A stretch of 27,161 nt of DNA from a virus. Shown here piece after piece: positions 1-7,356 of this stretch. The notes below the pieces were generated by a model. That model was not told the DNA's origin. It worked only from the letters and a program-made list of their open reading frames with translations, and did no database searches. The stretch lies in IMG/VR virus record IMGVR_UViG_3300025860_000073, positions 1-27,161 of that record; one strand, written 5' to 3'. Every line of letters starts with the position of its first letter. Position 1 is the stretch's first letter. The position numbers and the translations under genes were made by a program.

Positions 1-33
1 ACAGGTATGCCTGTTAAAAGAAAAAGGAAGTAA
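1..33 (+). CDS. C-terminal end of an upstream gene (partial)
   Basis: Frame 1 is open from the left edge to a TAA at 31-33 and ends in the basic residues PVKRKRK. Only the last ten codons are inside the window, so the product cannot be identified. The very basic end resembles the ends of the next two genes, so it may belong to the same kind of protein. An ATG at position 7 would give only an 8-residue peptide, so a longer gene entering from the left is the more likely reading. Confidence 0.4.
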   Translation, partial: TGMPVKRKRK

Positions 34-35
34 CG

Positions 36-161
36 ATGGCCAGTACTGAATTCCCGCATAGTAAAAAACAAGCTGCCGCGCAGGTTGCTAAGTTGAAAGC
101 TGCTGCCGCTGCTAAGAAGAAAGCTAAGCCCAAAGCTAAACCAAAGAAGAAGCCCTACTAA
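36..161 (+). CDS. Small lysine/alanine-rich basic protein (41 aa)
   Basis: The ORF is 41 codons, from ATG at 36 to TAA at 159-161. A good Shine-Dalgarno AGGAAG lies at 25-30, five bases before the start, and the stop overlaps the next ATG by one base (TAATG). The first third is mixed (MASTEFPHSKKQ), the middle is Ala-rich, and the C-terminal half is a Lys/Ala/Pro tail (KAKPKAKPKKKPY). Such tails resemble histone H1-like or other nucleic-acid-binding tails, but no fold can be assigned. Its place just before the large terminase would fit a packaging or DNA-binding role, which is inference. The tight coupling to its neighbours and the clear ribosome binding site argue that it is a real gene. Confidence 0.65.
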   Translation: MASTEFPHSKKQAAAQVAKLKAAAAAKKKAKPKAKPKKKPY

Positions 162-496
162 TGCCCGCGCCTATAGTAGGAGTTCTCGGTATAGCAGCGC
201 GTGAGGCAGTTAAGCACGGTATAAAAAGAGCTGCTAGCAGCAAGCTCAAAAAGAAGGTTAAGACAGAAGCGCGCAACACCATAGAAGGTATCGCACTTAC
301 GAAAGCGGAGATAGCTGTATTTCGCGCAGCAAAGCAAAGACAAAACCATGAGAGTAAAGAACGAAAGAAGCGAGGCGGCTCTAAGGTAAAACCTAAAGCT
401 AAAGCTAAAGCTAAAGCTAAGCCTAAAAAAACAGCTGTCCAGAAGCTCGGGTCAGTAAGAAACAAAGCGTACAACCCTGTAAAGAAAAGAATGTAA
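161..496 (+). CDS. Basic KA-repeat protein upstream of terminase (111 aa)
   Basis: This 111-residue protein is strongly basic throughout. Residues 1-20 are mildly hydrophobic (PAPIVGVLGIAAREAVKHG). The middle (about 20-65) looks helical and rich in Lys, Arg and Ala. Residues about 75-95 form a low-complexity KPKAKAKAKAKPKK tract encoded by a perfect tandem AAAGCT repeat. The ATG overlaps the previous stop, and the TAA at 494-496 abuts the terminase ATG, so translation is probably coupled. I do not recognise a family. A small terminase subunit often sits here, but this protein lacks the length and mixed composition expected of TerS, so I do not call it that. A DNA-binding or condensing role is suggested only by composition. 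Confidence 0.7.
   Translation: MPAPIVGVLGIAAREAVKHGIKRAASSKLKKKVKTEARNTIEGIALTKAEIAVFRAAKQRQNHESKERKKRGGSKVKPKAKAKAKAKPKKTAVQKLGSVRNKAYNPVKKRM
395..418 (+). repeat. Tandem AAAGCT hexamer, four perfect copies
   Basis: Four uninterrupted copies of AAAGCT are flanked by the degenerate units AAACCT (389-394) and AAGCCT (419-424). They encode the Lys-Ala alternation in the basic protein upstream of the terminase. A similar but imperfect run (AAAGCTAAGCCCAAAGCT) occurs in the preceding small gene at about 120-137. The hexamer keeps frame, so copy-number slippage would change only the length of the basic tail. Confidence 0.85.
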
Positions 497-2140
497 ATGA
501 CTGAGATCACGAGGATCGAATGCATACGCTGTAAAGCGTCTCACCCTGAGTCTCTGTACTCGGGTGACGATCGACTCTGCGTGTATTGCAAAGCGGAGAT
601 CGCGGAGCGTGGACCATTACCCGCGACTCCCGAACCGGAGCCCTCGAAAGCCGATACGGTAGAAGAAAAGGCGCGCGCGGAACTTGCTCTACGGTTCCTG
701 ACGCGTAAACGGTTATTACCCTTTGTAGAGAGGTTCAATCCTGACTATTCCGCAGGGTGGGTACACAAAGATATTTGTAATCGCTTAGAGGAGTTCTCAA
801 GGGATGTTGCTGATAAGAAGTCTCCGAGACTTATGCTATTTATGCCGCCACGACACGGTAAAAGCACGCTTGCATCAGTGGCGTTCCCAGCGTGGCATCT
901 CGGGCGGCACCCCCAACACGAGTTTATTAGCTGTTCTTACTCTGGCTCTCTCGCTATGGGCTTCTCACGTAAGGTACGTGGCCTGCTGCGTGAAGAGGGA
1001 TATAAGTCAGCTTTTAAGACTCGTCTCGATCCGCAGTCTCAGTCTGCTGAAGCATGGCTTACTACTTCTGGCGGCGGTTATGTTGCTGCCGGTGTTGGCG
1101 GTGGTATTACTGGTAAGGGTGCTCATATCCTTGTCATTGACGATCCGGTAAAGAACCGTGACGACGCCGAATCCGCGAACGCACGTGAGAGTGCTTGGGA
1201 CTGGTATACATCTACGGCGTACACACGTCTTGCGCCTGGTGGTGGTGTGTTGGTTATTCTCACTCGCTGGCATGACGATGATCTTGCGGGACGGTTACTT
1301 AAAGCAGCAGCAGATAATGGCGAGCAATGGGAAGTTGTTAACTACCCAGCCCGCGCAGAAGTCGACGAAGAGTTCAGACTCCAAGGAGAAGCACTCCACC
1401 GCGAGCGATACGACGAAGAAGCACTTGCAAGAATTGAGAAAGCTGTTGGCCCAAGAGACTGGTCAGCACTGTACCAACAGAATCCAGTAGCTGATGACGG
1501 TGATTACTTCACCAGAGACATGATCAACTACTACGACCGCGAAGATGTGGACGAAGACCGTATGCGTTACTACTGCGCATGGGATTTGGCTATTGGTAAG
1601 AACGATCGAAACGATTACACCGTCGGTATGGTTGTAGGCGTCGATGAGCATGATCAGATATTCATAATGGATATGGTCAGAGGCCGGTTTGATGGATTTG
1701 AACTGGTTGAGCAGATCTTAGATATGTACGAGGTCTGGAAGCCTTCGATCATTGGTATCGAGAAAGGGCACATCGAGATGGCTTTAGGGCCGTTCCTCGA
1801 GAAGCGTGTTCGTGAGCGCGGATTATACGAAGCGTACTTTAGAGATTTAAAAACTGGCCGCAGGGATAAAGAAGCGCGGGCCAGAGCAATCCAAGGACGA
1901 ATGCAACAGGGCATGGTGTTCATGCCGAGAGATGAAGAATTTACAGGCCCTCTGGTAGCAGAGTTATTGCGCTTTCCGAATGGGGTACACGACGACCAAG
2001 TAGATGCGTTGGCTTGGGTAGGTCTCATGATGACGGAATTCAGCACATTTGTTGAACGCGTTGAGCATGTGCCGACCTGGCGAGACAGATTACCTGGCCT
2101 ATTCAAGGGCGAAAAAACCAAATCAGCAATGAGCGCATAA
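497..2140 (+). CDS. Terminase large subunit (TerL), with N-terminal zinc-finger-like motif
   Basis: This is the packaging motor: an N-terminal ATPase that drives DNA into the prohead through the portal and a C-terminal RNase H-like nuclease that cuts it. In the 547 aa, Walker A is PPRHGKS at 117-123 and Walker B is ILVIDD at 211-216, followed by a motif region around LTRWHDDDLAG (255-265). The conserved LYQQNPV lies at 325-331. The nuclease carries D363 (in CAWDLAIG), E422 (in GIEKG) and D499/D500/D503 (in GVHDDQVDALAW). Residues 1-35 hold C9-x2-C12 and C28-x2-C31, a zinc-ribbon-like motif that is not part of the usual TerL core. The ATG abuts the previous stop, and the portal gene follows two bases after the TAA. 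The family assignment is very secure. Which subfamily, and hence the mode of DNA-end formation, cannot be read by eye. Confidence 0.97.
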   Translation: MTEITRIECIRCKASHPESLYSGDDRLCVYCKAEIAERGPLPATPEPEPSKADTVEEKARAELALRFLTRKRLLPFVERFNPDYSAGWVHKDICNRLEEFSRDVADKKSPRLMLFMPPRHGKSTLASVAFPAWHLGRHPQHEFISCSYSGSLAMGFSRKVRGLLREEGYKSAFKTRLDPQSQSAEAWLTTSGGGYVAAGVGGGITGKGAHILVIDDPVKNRDDAESANARESAWDWYTSTAYTRLAPGGGVLVILTRWHDDDLAGRLLKAAADNGEQWEVVNYPARAEVDEEFRLQGEALHRERYDEEALARIEKAVGPRDWSALYQQNPVADDGDYFTRDMINYYDREDVDEDRMRYYCAWDLAIGKNDRNDYTVGMVVGVDEHDQIFIMDMVRGRFDGFELVEQILDMYEVWKPSIIGIEKGHIEMALGPFLEKRVRERGLYEAYFRDLKTGRRDKEARARAIQGRMQQGMVFMPRDEEFTGPLVAELLRFPNGVHDDQVDALAWVGLMMTEFSTFVERVEHVPTWRDRLPGLFKGEKTKSAMSA

Positions 2141-2142
2141 CA

Positions 2143-4245
2143 ATGGCTAAGAAAAAGATCGATCCTGCAAAGGAAGAAGAAATTACCCGCACCCAGTGGG
2201 CTCGTTACGAGCGCGCGCGGGACAACGGGCACCTAGACTATGTCGAGATGGCCCTAAAGTGCGACGAGTACTACCGAGGGGACCAGTGGGACTTGGACGA
2301 TCAGTCTGCTCTTGAGGCAGAAGGGCGTCCCGCGCTTACTATTAATACGATTCTACCTACTGTTAATACCATCCTTGGTGAGCAGTCGACGCGTAGAGCT
2401 GACATACAGTTTAAACCCCGCAGAGGGGGTGATGCTGAAGTGGCACACACCCTGACTAAGTTGTACATGCAGATCGCCGATAACAATAAGCTCGACTGGG
2501 TCGAGCAACAGGTGTTCAGCGACGGTTTGATTATGGACGGTCGCGGTTATTTCGACGTACGTATGGACTTCAGCGATCACGTTGAAGGCGAAGTTCGGAT
2601 CACGGCCAAAGATCCACTAGACATACTTATTGACCCAGATGCTAAAGACTCAGACCCTAAGACTTGGAACGAAGTGTTCGAGTCTAAATGGATGACATTG
2701 GATGAGATCTCAGAGTTGTACGGAGAGAAGCAGGCTGAGCGCCTATTGTTTGTCGCTGAGAACGGTATGAGTTTCGGCCCTGACTCTGTTGAGTATCAGG
2801 AAACCCGCTTTGGTGATACGGAAACTAACGACGATTACTTCGGCGCAGGAGTTCCTGGTGACGAAGAGTACCGTAATGTAAAAGCCTTACGAGTGATTGA
2901 ACGCCAGCACAAGAAGTTGAGCCGTGCTCAGTTCTTCGTTGACCCTGATACAGGTGACCAGCGACAAGCGCCCGATGAGTGGAGCGACGCTAAGAATAAA
3001 AAGTTTGCTAAGCAGTATAACCTCACCCTTATTAGTAAGGTTGTTAGGAAGATCCGATGGACCGTAACCTGCGACAAAGTTGTGCTGCACGATGATTGGT
3101 CTCCGTACAACCAGTTCACCCTTATACCATTCTTCTGTTACTTCCGTCGCGGTAATCCCTTCGGTGTTGTACGTAACCTTCTATCCCCGCAGGAGCAGCT
3201 GAACAAGATTGCGTCTCAAGAGCTGCATATCGTTAATACTACAGCTAATAGTGGTTGGATGGTTGAAGCAGGCTCACTGGTCGGTATGACCGCGGACGAC
3301 TTAGAAGAGCATGGCGCAGAGACAGGTCTTGTACTCGAATATGCCCGCGGTACTTCACCCCCTAGTAAGATTCAACCTAACCAGATACCTACTGGCCTTG
3401 ATCGTATTGCTATGAAAGCAGCAGCAAACATTAAGACTATATCTGGCGTGAACGACAGCATGTTGGGCACGGACAGTGCCGAAGTATCCGGCATTGCAAT
3501 CCAAGCCAAGCAGAACCGTGGCGCGATTATGATCCAAGTACCTTTGGATAATTTACGCAAGTCACGTCAATACCTTGCTGAAAGTATCTTGAACCTCATT
3601 CAAGCATTCTACACAGAGCAACGTGTGATCCAGGTTACTAACGAAGCTGACCCAATGAAGCCTCGTGAAGAGATGATCGTCAACGAGATGACCCCTGAAG
3701 GGGCGATTATTAACGACCTTACTCTTGGAGAATACGACGTAATTGTAGCCACTGCGCCCGCGAGAGACAGCTTTGACGAGACTCAGTTCGCAGAAGCGCT
3801 CAGCTTGAGACAGGCCGGTGTTGTCATCCCAGACGATGCAATCATTGAGTACAGCCACCTAGCGCGTAAGGGAGAACTTGCTACACGCATCCGTCAGATG
3901 ACTGGGCAAGAGCCCCCGACTCCAGAGCAGCAAGAAGCACAGGCACAGCAGCAGCAGATCCAGATGCAGCAGCTACAGCTTGAGATGGCTAAGCAGGATG
4001 CCGAAGTTAAGAAGCTACAGTCTGAAGTTGCCTTGAATATAGCGAAAGCGCAAGACGCTACAGACGTTGATCCTCAAGTACGTATGGCAGAGATACAGGC
4101 CAAGCTAGAAATCAACGAGCGTCAGCTAGAGCTTAGACGCGAACTTGCCAACCTAAATAACACAGCTAAAGAAACACAGTCACAAACCTCTGCGGCAACG
4201 AAGTTAGCCACCGCAGCTTTTAGTAACACCAATAGGAACAAATAG
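2143..4245 (+). CDS. Portal protein, P22-like
   Basis: This is the dodecameric ring at the capsid vertex through which DNA enters and leaves. The 700-aa length fits the P22-type portals, and the N-terminal pattern is typical of them: a helical start with CDEYYRGDQWD (about 40-50), then RPALTINTILPTVNTILGEQ (about 61-80) and the D-P-x-D segment ILIDPDAKDSDP (about 160-172). Residues about 590-640 are a glutamine-rich coiled coil, corresponding to the C-terminal barrel or tail region of this portal class. The gene starts two bases after the TerL stop, has only a weak ribosome binding site, and is probably translated by coupling. The order TerL, portal, scaffold, capsid supports the call. Confidence 0.93.
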   Translation: MAKKKIDPAKEEEITRTQWARYERARDNGHLDYVEMALKCDEYYRGDQWDLDDQSALEAEGRPALTINTILPTVNTILGEQSTRRADIQFKPRRGGDAEVAHTLTKLYMQIADNNKLDWVEQQVFSDGLIMDGRGYFDVRMDFSDHVEGEVRITAKDPLDILIDPDAKDSDPKTWNEVFESKWMTLDEISELYGEKQAERLLFVAENGMSFGPDSVEYQETRFGDTETNDDYFGAGVPGDEEYRNVKALRVIERQHKKLSRAQFFVDPDTGDQRQAPDEWSDAKNKKFAKQYNLTLISKVVRKIRWTVTCDKVVLHDDWSPYNQFTLIPFFCYFRRGNPFGVVRNLLSPQEQLNKIASQELHIVNTTANSGWMVEAGSLVGMTADDLEEHGAETGLVLEYARGTSPPSKIQPNQIPTGLDRIAMKAAANIKTISGVNDSMLGTDSAEVSGIAIQAKQNRGAIMIQVPLDNLRKSRQYLAESILNLIQAFYTEQRVIQVTNEADPMKPREEMIVNEMTPEGAIINDLTLGEYDVIVATAPARDSFDETQFAEALSLRQAGVVIPDDAIIEYSHLARKGELATRIRQMTGQEPPTPEQQEAQAQQQQIQMQQLQLEMAKQDAEVKKLQSEVALNIAKAQDATDVDPQVRMAEIQAKLEINERQLELRRELANLNNTAKETQSQTSAATKLATAAFSNTNRNK

Positions 4246-4255
4246 GAGTTCTTAA

Positions 4256-5269
4256 ATGAGTAAGCAAAACGAAGAAGTAGAAGATAAAGCCCTAGATTTT
4301 GACGTAATGCCAGGAGCAGATCGTGTTGAAGACGACGATATGCCTAACTTGGACTTGAGTTTTGACACTGTTGCAGAGGAGCCAGAAGTAGTTGAAGAGC
4401 CAGCAGAAGTTATGGCAGAGGATGCAGAAGAGGAAGCCGCCACTGAAGATTCTGAAGAAGCCGTGGCCGAAGACGAAGGGGATGAACCCGAAGCAGAGCT
4501 CGACGAAGAATTAGAAGAGGAAGAGCCTGTAGCCGAAGAACCAAAAGCTAAGAAGAAGCCAATGGTGCCCAAGGCTAGACTTGATGAAGTCCTCGCCAAA
4601 CAGAAAGCTCTGCAAAAACAGCTTGATGAAATGAATGCAGCTAATGTCAAAGACGAAGAAGCGCCTGAGACCTACGATTTTGACGCAAAAGAAGTCGAAT
4701 ATCAGAATATGGTACTGGATGGTGAGTCGGCCAAAGCGGTTGCCCTGCGCAGAGAGATCAGAAAGGCGGAACGCGCCGAGCTAGAGTTCGAAATGCGCCA
4801 AGAAATGTCGCAGACAGTCAATCAAGACCGTCAGCAGACTGCCCTTCAGCAAGCGGCAAACGCTATGGAAGAGGCTTACCCTGTTTTTGATCGTAACTCG
4901 GATACTTTTAGCGAAGATATGACTAATGAAGTCGTTGAACTGCGCGATGCTTTCATGATGAAAGGGTATGAAGCTGTAGATGCGCTGTCGAAGGCTGTTC
5001 GATATGTTGTAAAAGACAACGATCTGGGCGAGTCCGGCCAAGAAGCACCCAGTTTGGCCGGAAAAGCTGCAAAAACAGACGAGCTGTCCAAAAAGAGAGC
5101 GGCTGTAAGCCGTAAATTGAAGGCTGCAGATGCTCAACCCCCTGAACTTCCTGGTGAAAGCTCATCGATGCATGGCGAGAAGGCTTTAGATGTAGCTTCC
5201 ATGACTGAAGAAGAGTTCAACGCCCTGCCTGAAGCCACTTTAAGACGTCTACGCGGCGATATTATTTAA
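4256..5269 (+). CDS. Capsid scaffolding protein
   Basis: The 337-aa protein shows the composition usual for phage scaffolds. It has an extremely acidic, low-complexity N-terminal third (about 41-95, mostly Glu, Asp, Ala and Val). This is followed by a short basic patch KAKKKPMVPKARLDE (about 97-111) and helical, coiled-coil-prone segments rich in Lys, Glu, Gln and Ala up to about 200. The C-terminal end is charged and helical. It lies between portal and major capsid, the standard scaffold position. The ATG at 4256 follows AGGAG (4245-4249) at a good distance. The stop overlaps the next start by one base. Sequence similarity between scaffolds is low, so the call rests on composition, length and position. 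Confidence 0.82.
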   Translation: MSKQNEEVEDKALDFDVMPGADRVEDDDMPNLDLSFDTVAEEPEVVEEPAEVMAEDAEEEAATEDSEEAVAEDEGDEPEAELDEELEEEEPVAEEPKAKKKPMVPKARLDEVLAKQKALQKQLDEMNAANVKDEEAPETYDFDAKEVEYQNMVLDGESAKAVALRREIRKAERAELEFEMRQEMSQTVNQDRQQTALQQAANAMEEAYPVFDRNSDTFSEDMTNEVVELRDAFMMKGYEAVDALSKAVRYVVKDNDLGESGQEAPSLAGKAAKTDELSKKRAAVSRKLKAADAQPPELPGESSSMHGEKALDVASMTEEEFNALPEATLRRLRGDII

Positions 5270-5442
5270 TGGCAACGGACTGCTGGGCATGTGGCGGCGA
5301 GCTTATATGGGGAGGTGACCATGACCTCGAGGAAGATGACTCCGAAGAGTTCTCCATTATCACGAATCTAAGCTGTCCGAATTGCAACGCCTTCGTTCAG
5401 GTCTACCACGGCCTGCGCGAGGGGTATACAGAAGAGGGATAA
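5269..5442 (+). CDS. Small zinc-ribbon protein (57 aa)
   Basis: ATG at 5269 overlaps the scaffold stop (TAATG), and the TAA is at 5440-5442. The product is 57 aa with two CxxC knuckles, CWAC at 5-8 and CPNC at 36-39, separated by an acidic segment (DHDLEEDDSEEF). This is a classic zinc-ribbon arrangement. Small zinc-ribbon proteins of this type occur in structural regions of environmental phages, but I know of no established function. The gene is coupled upstream and downstream (the next ATG is four bases after its stop), so it is probably co-expressed with scaffold and capsid. It is easily missed because of its size. Confidence 0.85.
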   Translation: MATDCWACGGELIWGGDHDLEEDDSEEFSIITNLSCPNCNAFVQVYHGLREGYTEEG

Positions 5443-5446
5443 AACT

Positions 5447-5737
5447 ATGGCAGTTAAAAAAGACCCACGATTAGCCCGAGCAGGAGTCTCCGGCTTTAAT
5501 AAGCCTAAACGAACGCCTAGCCACGCTAAAAAATCCCACATTGTTGTAGCAAAAGAGGGCTCTACAATCAAAACAATTCGTTTTGGTGAGCAGGGCGCGT
5601 CGACCGCTGGCCAACCCAAGGCTGGTGAGTCTGAAAAGATGAAGAAGAAGCGCGCGAGCTTCAAAGCACGACACGGAAAGAACATAGCTAAGGGAAAAAT
5701 GTCGGCGGCTTACTGGGCTGACAAAGTGAAGTGGTGA
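5447..5737 (+). CDS. Small basic protein, DUF6321-like
   Basis: The 96 aa are very basic. The N-terminal half is variable and rich in Lys, Arg, Pro and Ser (VKKDPRLARAGVSGFNKPKR). The C-terminal 35 residues match a pattern I remember as the conserved core of DUF6321 proteins, widespread in marine phages: KRASFKARHGKNIAKGKMSA followed by AYWADKVKW. The function is unknown. The basic charge and the position next to the capsid gene suggest a virion or DNA-associated protein, but that is inference. GAGG at 5434-5437 is a plausible ribosome binding site for the ATG. The DUF number is from memory and should be confirmed by a profile search. Confidence 0.85.
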   Translation: MAVKKDPRLARAGVSGFNKPKRTPSHAKKSHIVVAKEGSTIKTIRFGEQGASTAGQPKAGESEKMKKKRASFKARHGKNIAKGKMSAAYWADKVKW

Positions 5738-5937
5738 AACAGCTTGTTTTTGCCCTAATAGTGTCTGTGAGCGGAGATATAACGGATACAAAAAGCTATT
5801 GGGAGTCTTTAGAGCGGTGTCGGTGGTTTGCGCAGAAGTTAACTACCCAGGGCAGACCAGTGACGCATGCGACGCCAGTATTCGCGTACTGCGTCCCTGA
5901 GTATGTAGATAATGAAAAAACGACTATCCATCGATAG
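5734..5937 (+). CDS. Short conserved-type phage protein with hydrophobic N-terminus (67 aa)
   Basis: The start is probably GTG at 5734, overlapping the upstream stop by four bases (GTGA); another GTG lies one codon earlier at 5731. The first 15 residues (VKQLVFALIVSVSGD) are hydrophobic and could be a signal or membrane segment, though they are short. The rest contains RCRWFAQKLTTQG and a second cysteine in FAYCVPEYV near the end. The spacing of an RCxxFAxxL motif and a late YCVP motif resembles small unannotated proteins I associate with marine phages near the capsid gene. The two cysteines could pair if the protein is exported. The function is unknown. The gene closes the operon before the non-coding capsid leader. 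Confidence 0.7.
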   Translation: MKQLVFALIVSVSGDITDTKSYWESLERCRWFAQKLTTQGRPVTHATPVFAYCVPEYVDNEKTTIHR

Positions 5938-6193
5938 TGGTTGCATTATAATATTAGCTGTACTAATATTATGATACGTCTATCAGTACGATAACTGGTC
6001 GGCCCGTAGCCGTAAAAAACGTACCCCTTCGCCTGCACAGGCGTGAAACCTGCCGAGGGCGACCCTCGTTAATCAACGCTAAACGTTCTTCTACACGATA
6101 GTAGAAAAACGGATTAGCCGCTCCTTAAGTCGGCTTGTAAGGCGGCGTGTGCCGCACTAATTATTTGCCCATTTAATTATCAAGGAGCCAATC
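5938..6193 (+). promoter_or_regulatory. Structured non-coding 5' leader of the major capsid gene
   Basis: No ORF of useful size exists in these 256 bases, the largest non-coding stretch in the window. It can form a chain of stems:
- a palindrome at 5949-5971;
- GTACG (5986-5990) with CGTAC (6020-6024), enclosing CGGC/GCCG (6000-6012);
- CGCCT/AGGCG (6030-6043);
- CGAGGG/CCCTCG (6054-6068);
- a 10-bp stem with one mismatch at 6084-6111 (CGTT-C-TTCTAC with GTAGAA-A-AACG);
- AGCCG/CGGCT (6116-6135);
- GCGGC/GCCGC (6142-6155).
It ends in a strong ribosome binding site AAGGAG (6182-6187). A TATAAT box at 5947-5952 could place a promoter at its 5' end. This suggests a structured UTR or small RNA that adjusts capsid expression; no known RNA family was recognised. 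Confidence 0.6.
5949..5971. promoter_or_regulatory. Palindromic element copy 1 with TATAAT box, upstream of capsid gene
   Basis: TAATATTAG (5949-5957) and CTAATATTA (5963-5971) are a perfect 9-bp inverted repeat around a 5-base centre, and the symmetry extends imperfectly outward. TATAAT, a consensus -10 hexamer, lies at 5947-5952 and also reads on the opposite strand at 5950-5945. No convincing -35 box is seen 16-18 bases upstream. The core ATATTAGC-N4-CTAATAT (5951-5969) recurs at 20719-20737. It could be an operator overlapping a promoter, or an RNA hairpin. It lacks a T-run, so it is not a standard terminator. Confidence 0.55.
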
Positions 6194-7345
6194 ATGGCTG
6201 TAACAAATTTCGGTACGCTTACGGGCGACCAACTCCAAACTTGGAGCCGCGACTTCTGGAAAGTAGCTCGCAATCAATCTTTCATCAACCAATTTGCTGG
6301 TAGCGGTTCAAACGCTATGGTTCAGCGCGTAACTGAGTTGACCAAGAACAACAAAGGCACTAAAGCTAACATCACTTTGCTAGCTGACATGACCGGCGAC
6401 GGTATCACTGGTGATTTTACTCTGGAAGGCAACGAAGAAGCCCTCCGCGCGTATGACATCAGCATCGAGCTAGACCAGTTACGTTTCGCTAACCGCATCG
6501 CTGGCCGTATGACTGACCAGAAGACTGTTGTTAACTTCCGTGAGCAATCTCGTGACGCACTTGCTTATGCAATCGCGGATCGTTGTGACCAGTTGGCATT
6601 CTTGACTTTGTCAGGTGTTGCTTACACTCACAAGAACAACGGTGGCCTTCGTACTGTAGTTGGCGGCGCTGTAAACGGACAAGAGCTTGTTGATCTTGAG
6701 TTTGCTTCTGACGTTTCTGCACCTACTGCTTCACGACACCGTCGTGTTGATGGCGACAACATCGTTGCTGGTGACACTACTGCTTTGGTAGCTGGTGACA
6801 AACTCAAGTACAAGCACATCGTTAACTTGAAAGCCTATGCTAAAGATCAATACATCCGTGGTATTCGTGGTGCTGGTAACCAGGAAACTTATCACATGTT
6901 TGTTACTCCATCACAGATGGCTAACTTGAAGCTAGATGCTGACTTCATCGCTAACGTTCGTAACGCTGGTGTACGTGGTGCTTCTAACAGCTTGTTCGCT
7001 GGTTCTTCTAGCCTGATGGTTGACGGTGTAATGATCCACGAGTTCCGCCATGTGTTTAACACTTCTGGCGCTACTACTGGCGCTTCTGGTAACGCTGGTG
7101 CAGCTGGCTACAAGTGGGGCGCAGACGCTTCTATTGTTGGCGGTCGTGCTTTGTTCTGTGGTGCTCAGGCTCTAGCTCTAGCTGACATCGGACTACCTGA
7201 AATGGTTGAAGATACTTTCGACTATGGCAACCAGTCTGGTATTTCTGTCGGTAAGATCTTCGGATTCCGTAAGCCTAAGTACAACAGTGATATCACTGGT
7301 GACGTACAGGACTTCGGCGTTATCTGCTTAGATACTGCACAGTAA
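6194..7345 (+). CDS. Major capsid protein, N4 gp56-like (DUF4043 / Phage_capsid_3 type)
   Basis: This is the shell-forming protein of the icosahedral head. The 383-aa length and the motifs fit the N4 gp56-like capsid family: an N-terminal SRDFWKVARNQSFINQFAGS (about 19-38) preceding MVQRVTELTK, then GNEEALRAYDISIELDQLRF (about 78-97) and a following NRIAGRMTDQKTVVNFREQS. A helical stretch REQSRDALAYAIADRCDQLAF and a C-terminal KYNSDITGDVQDFGVI are also present. Cleavage is not apparent. The ATG has the best ribosome binding site in the window (AAGGAG, seven bases upstream). The gene sits between a long structured leader and a strong terminator, so it is probably a separately tuned, highly expressed unit. 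The order after portal and scaffold supports the call. Confidence 0.93.
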   Translation: MAVTNFGTLTGDQLQTWSRDFWKVARNQSFINQFAGSGSNAMVQRVTELTKNNKGTKANITLLADMTGDGITGDFTLEGNEEALRAYDISIELDQLRFANRIAGRMTDQKTVVNFREQSRDALAYAIADRCDQLAFLTLSGVAYTHKNNGGLRTVVGGAVNGQELVDLEFASDVSAPTASRHRRVDGDNIVAGDTTALVAGDKLKYKHIVNLKAYAKDQYIRGIRGAGNQETYHMFVTPSQMANLKLDADFIANVRNAGVRGASNSLFAGSSSLMVDGVMIHEFRHVFNTSGATTGASGNAGAAGYKWGADASIVGGRALFCGAQALALADIGLPEMVEDTFDYGNQSGISVGKIFGFRKPKYNSDITGDVQDFGVICLDTAQ

Positions 7346-7356
7346 GTAAGACAATC

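Noticed and set aside
395-418. AAAGCT repeats as a CRISPR-like or origin iteron array
   Set aside because: They are contiguous hexamers without spacers and in frame with the Lys-Ala codons, so coding low complexity explains them.
1654-2232. 192-codon open frame on the - strand over the terminase end
   Set aside because: It is antisense to the TerL nuclease motifs and the portal start, both of which are secure. No motif or ribosome site was found.
4252-4650. 132-codon open frame on the - strand, serine-rich
   Set aside because: It is the antisense shadow of the Glu/Ala-rich scaffold N-terminus: acidic codon runs read as serine on the other strand. It has no independent ribosome site.
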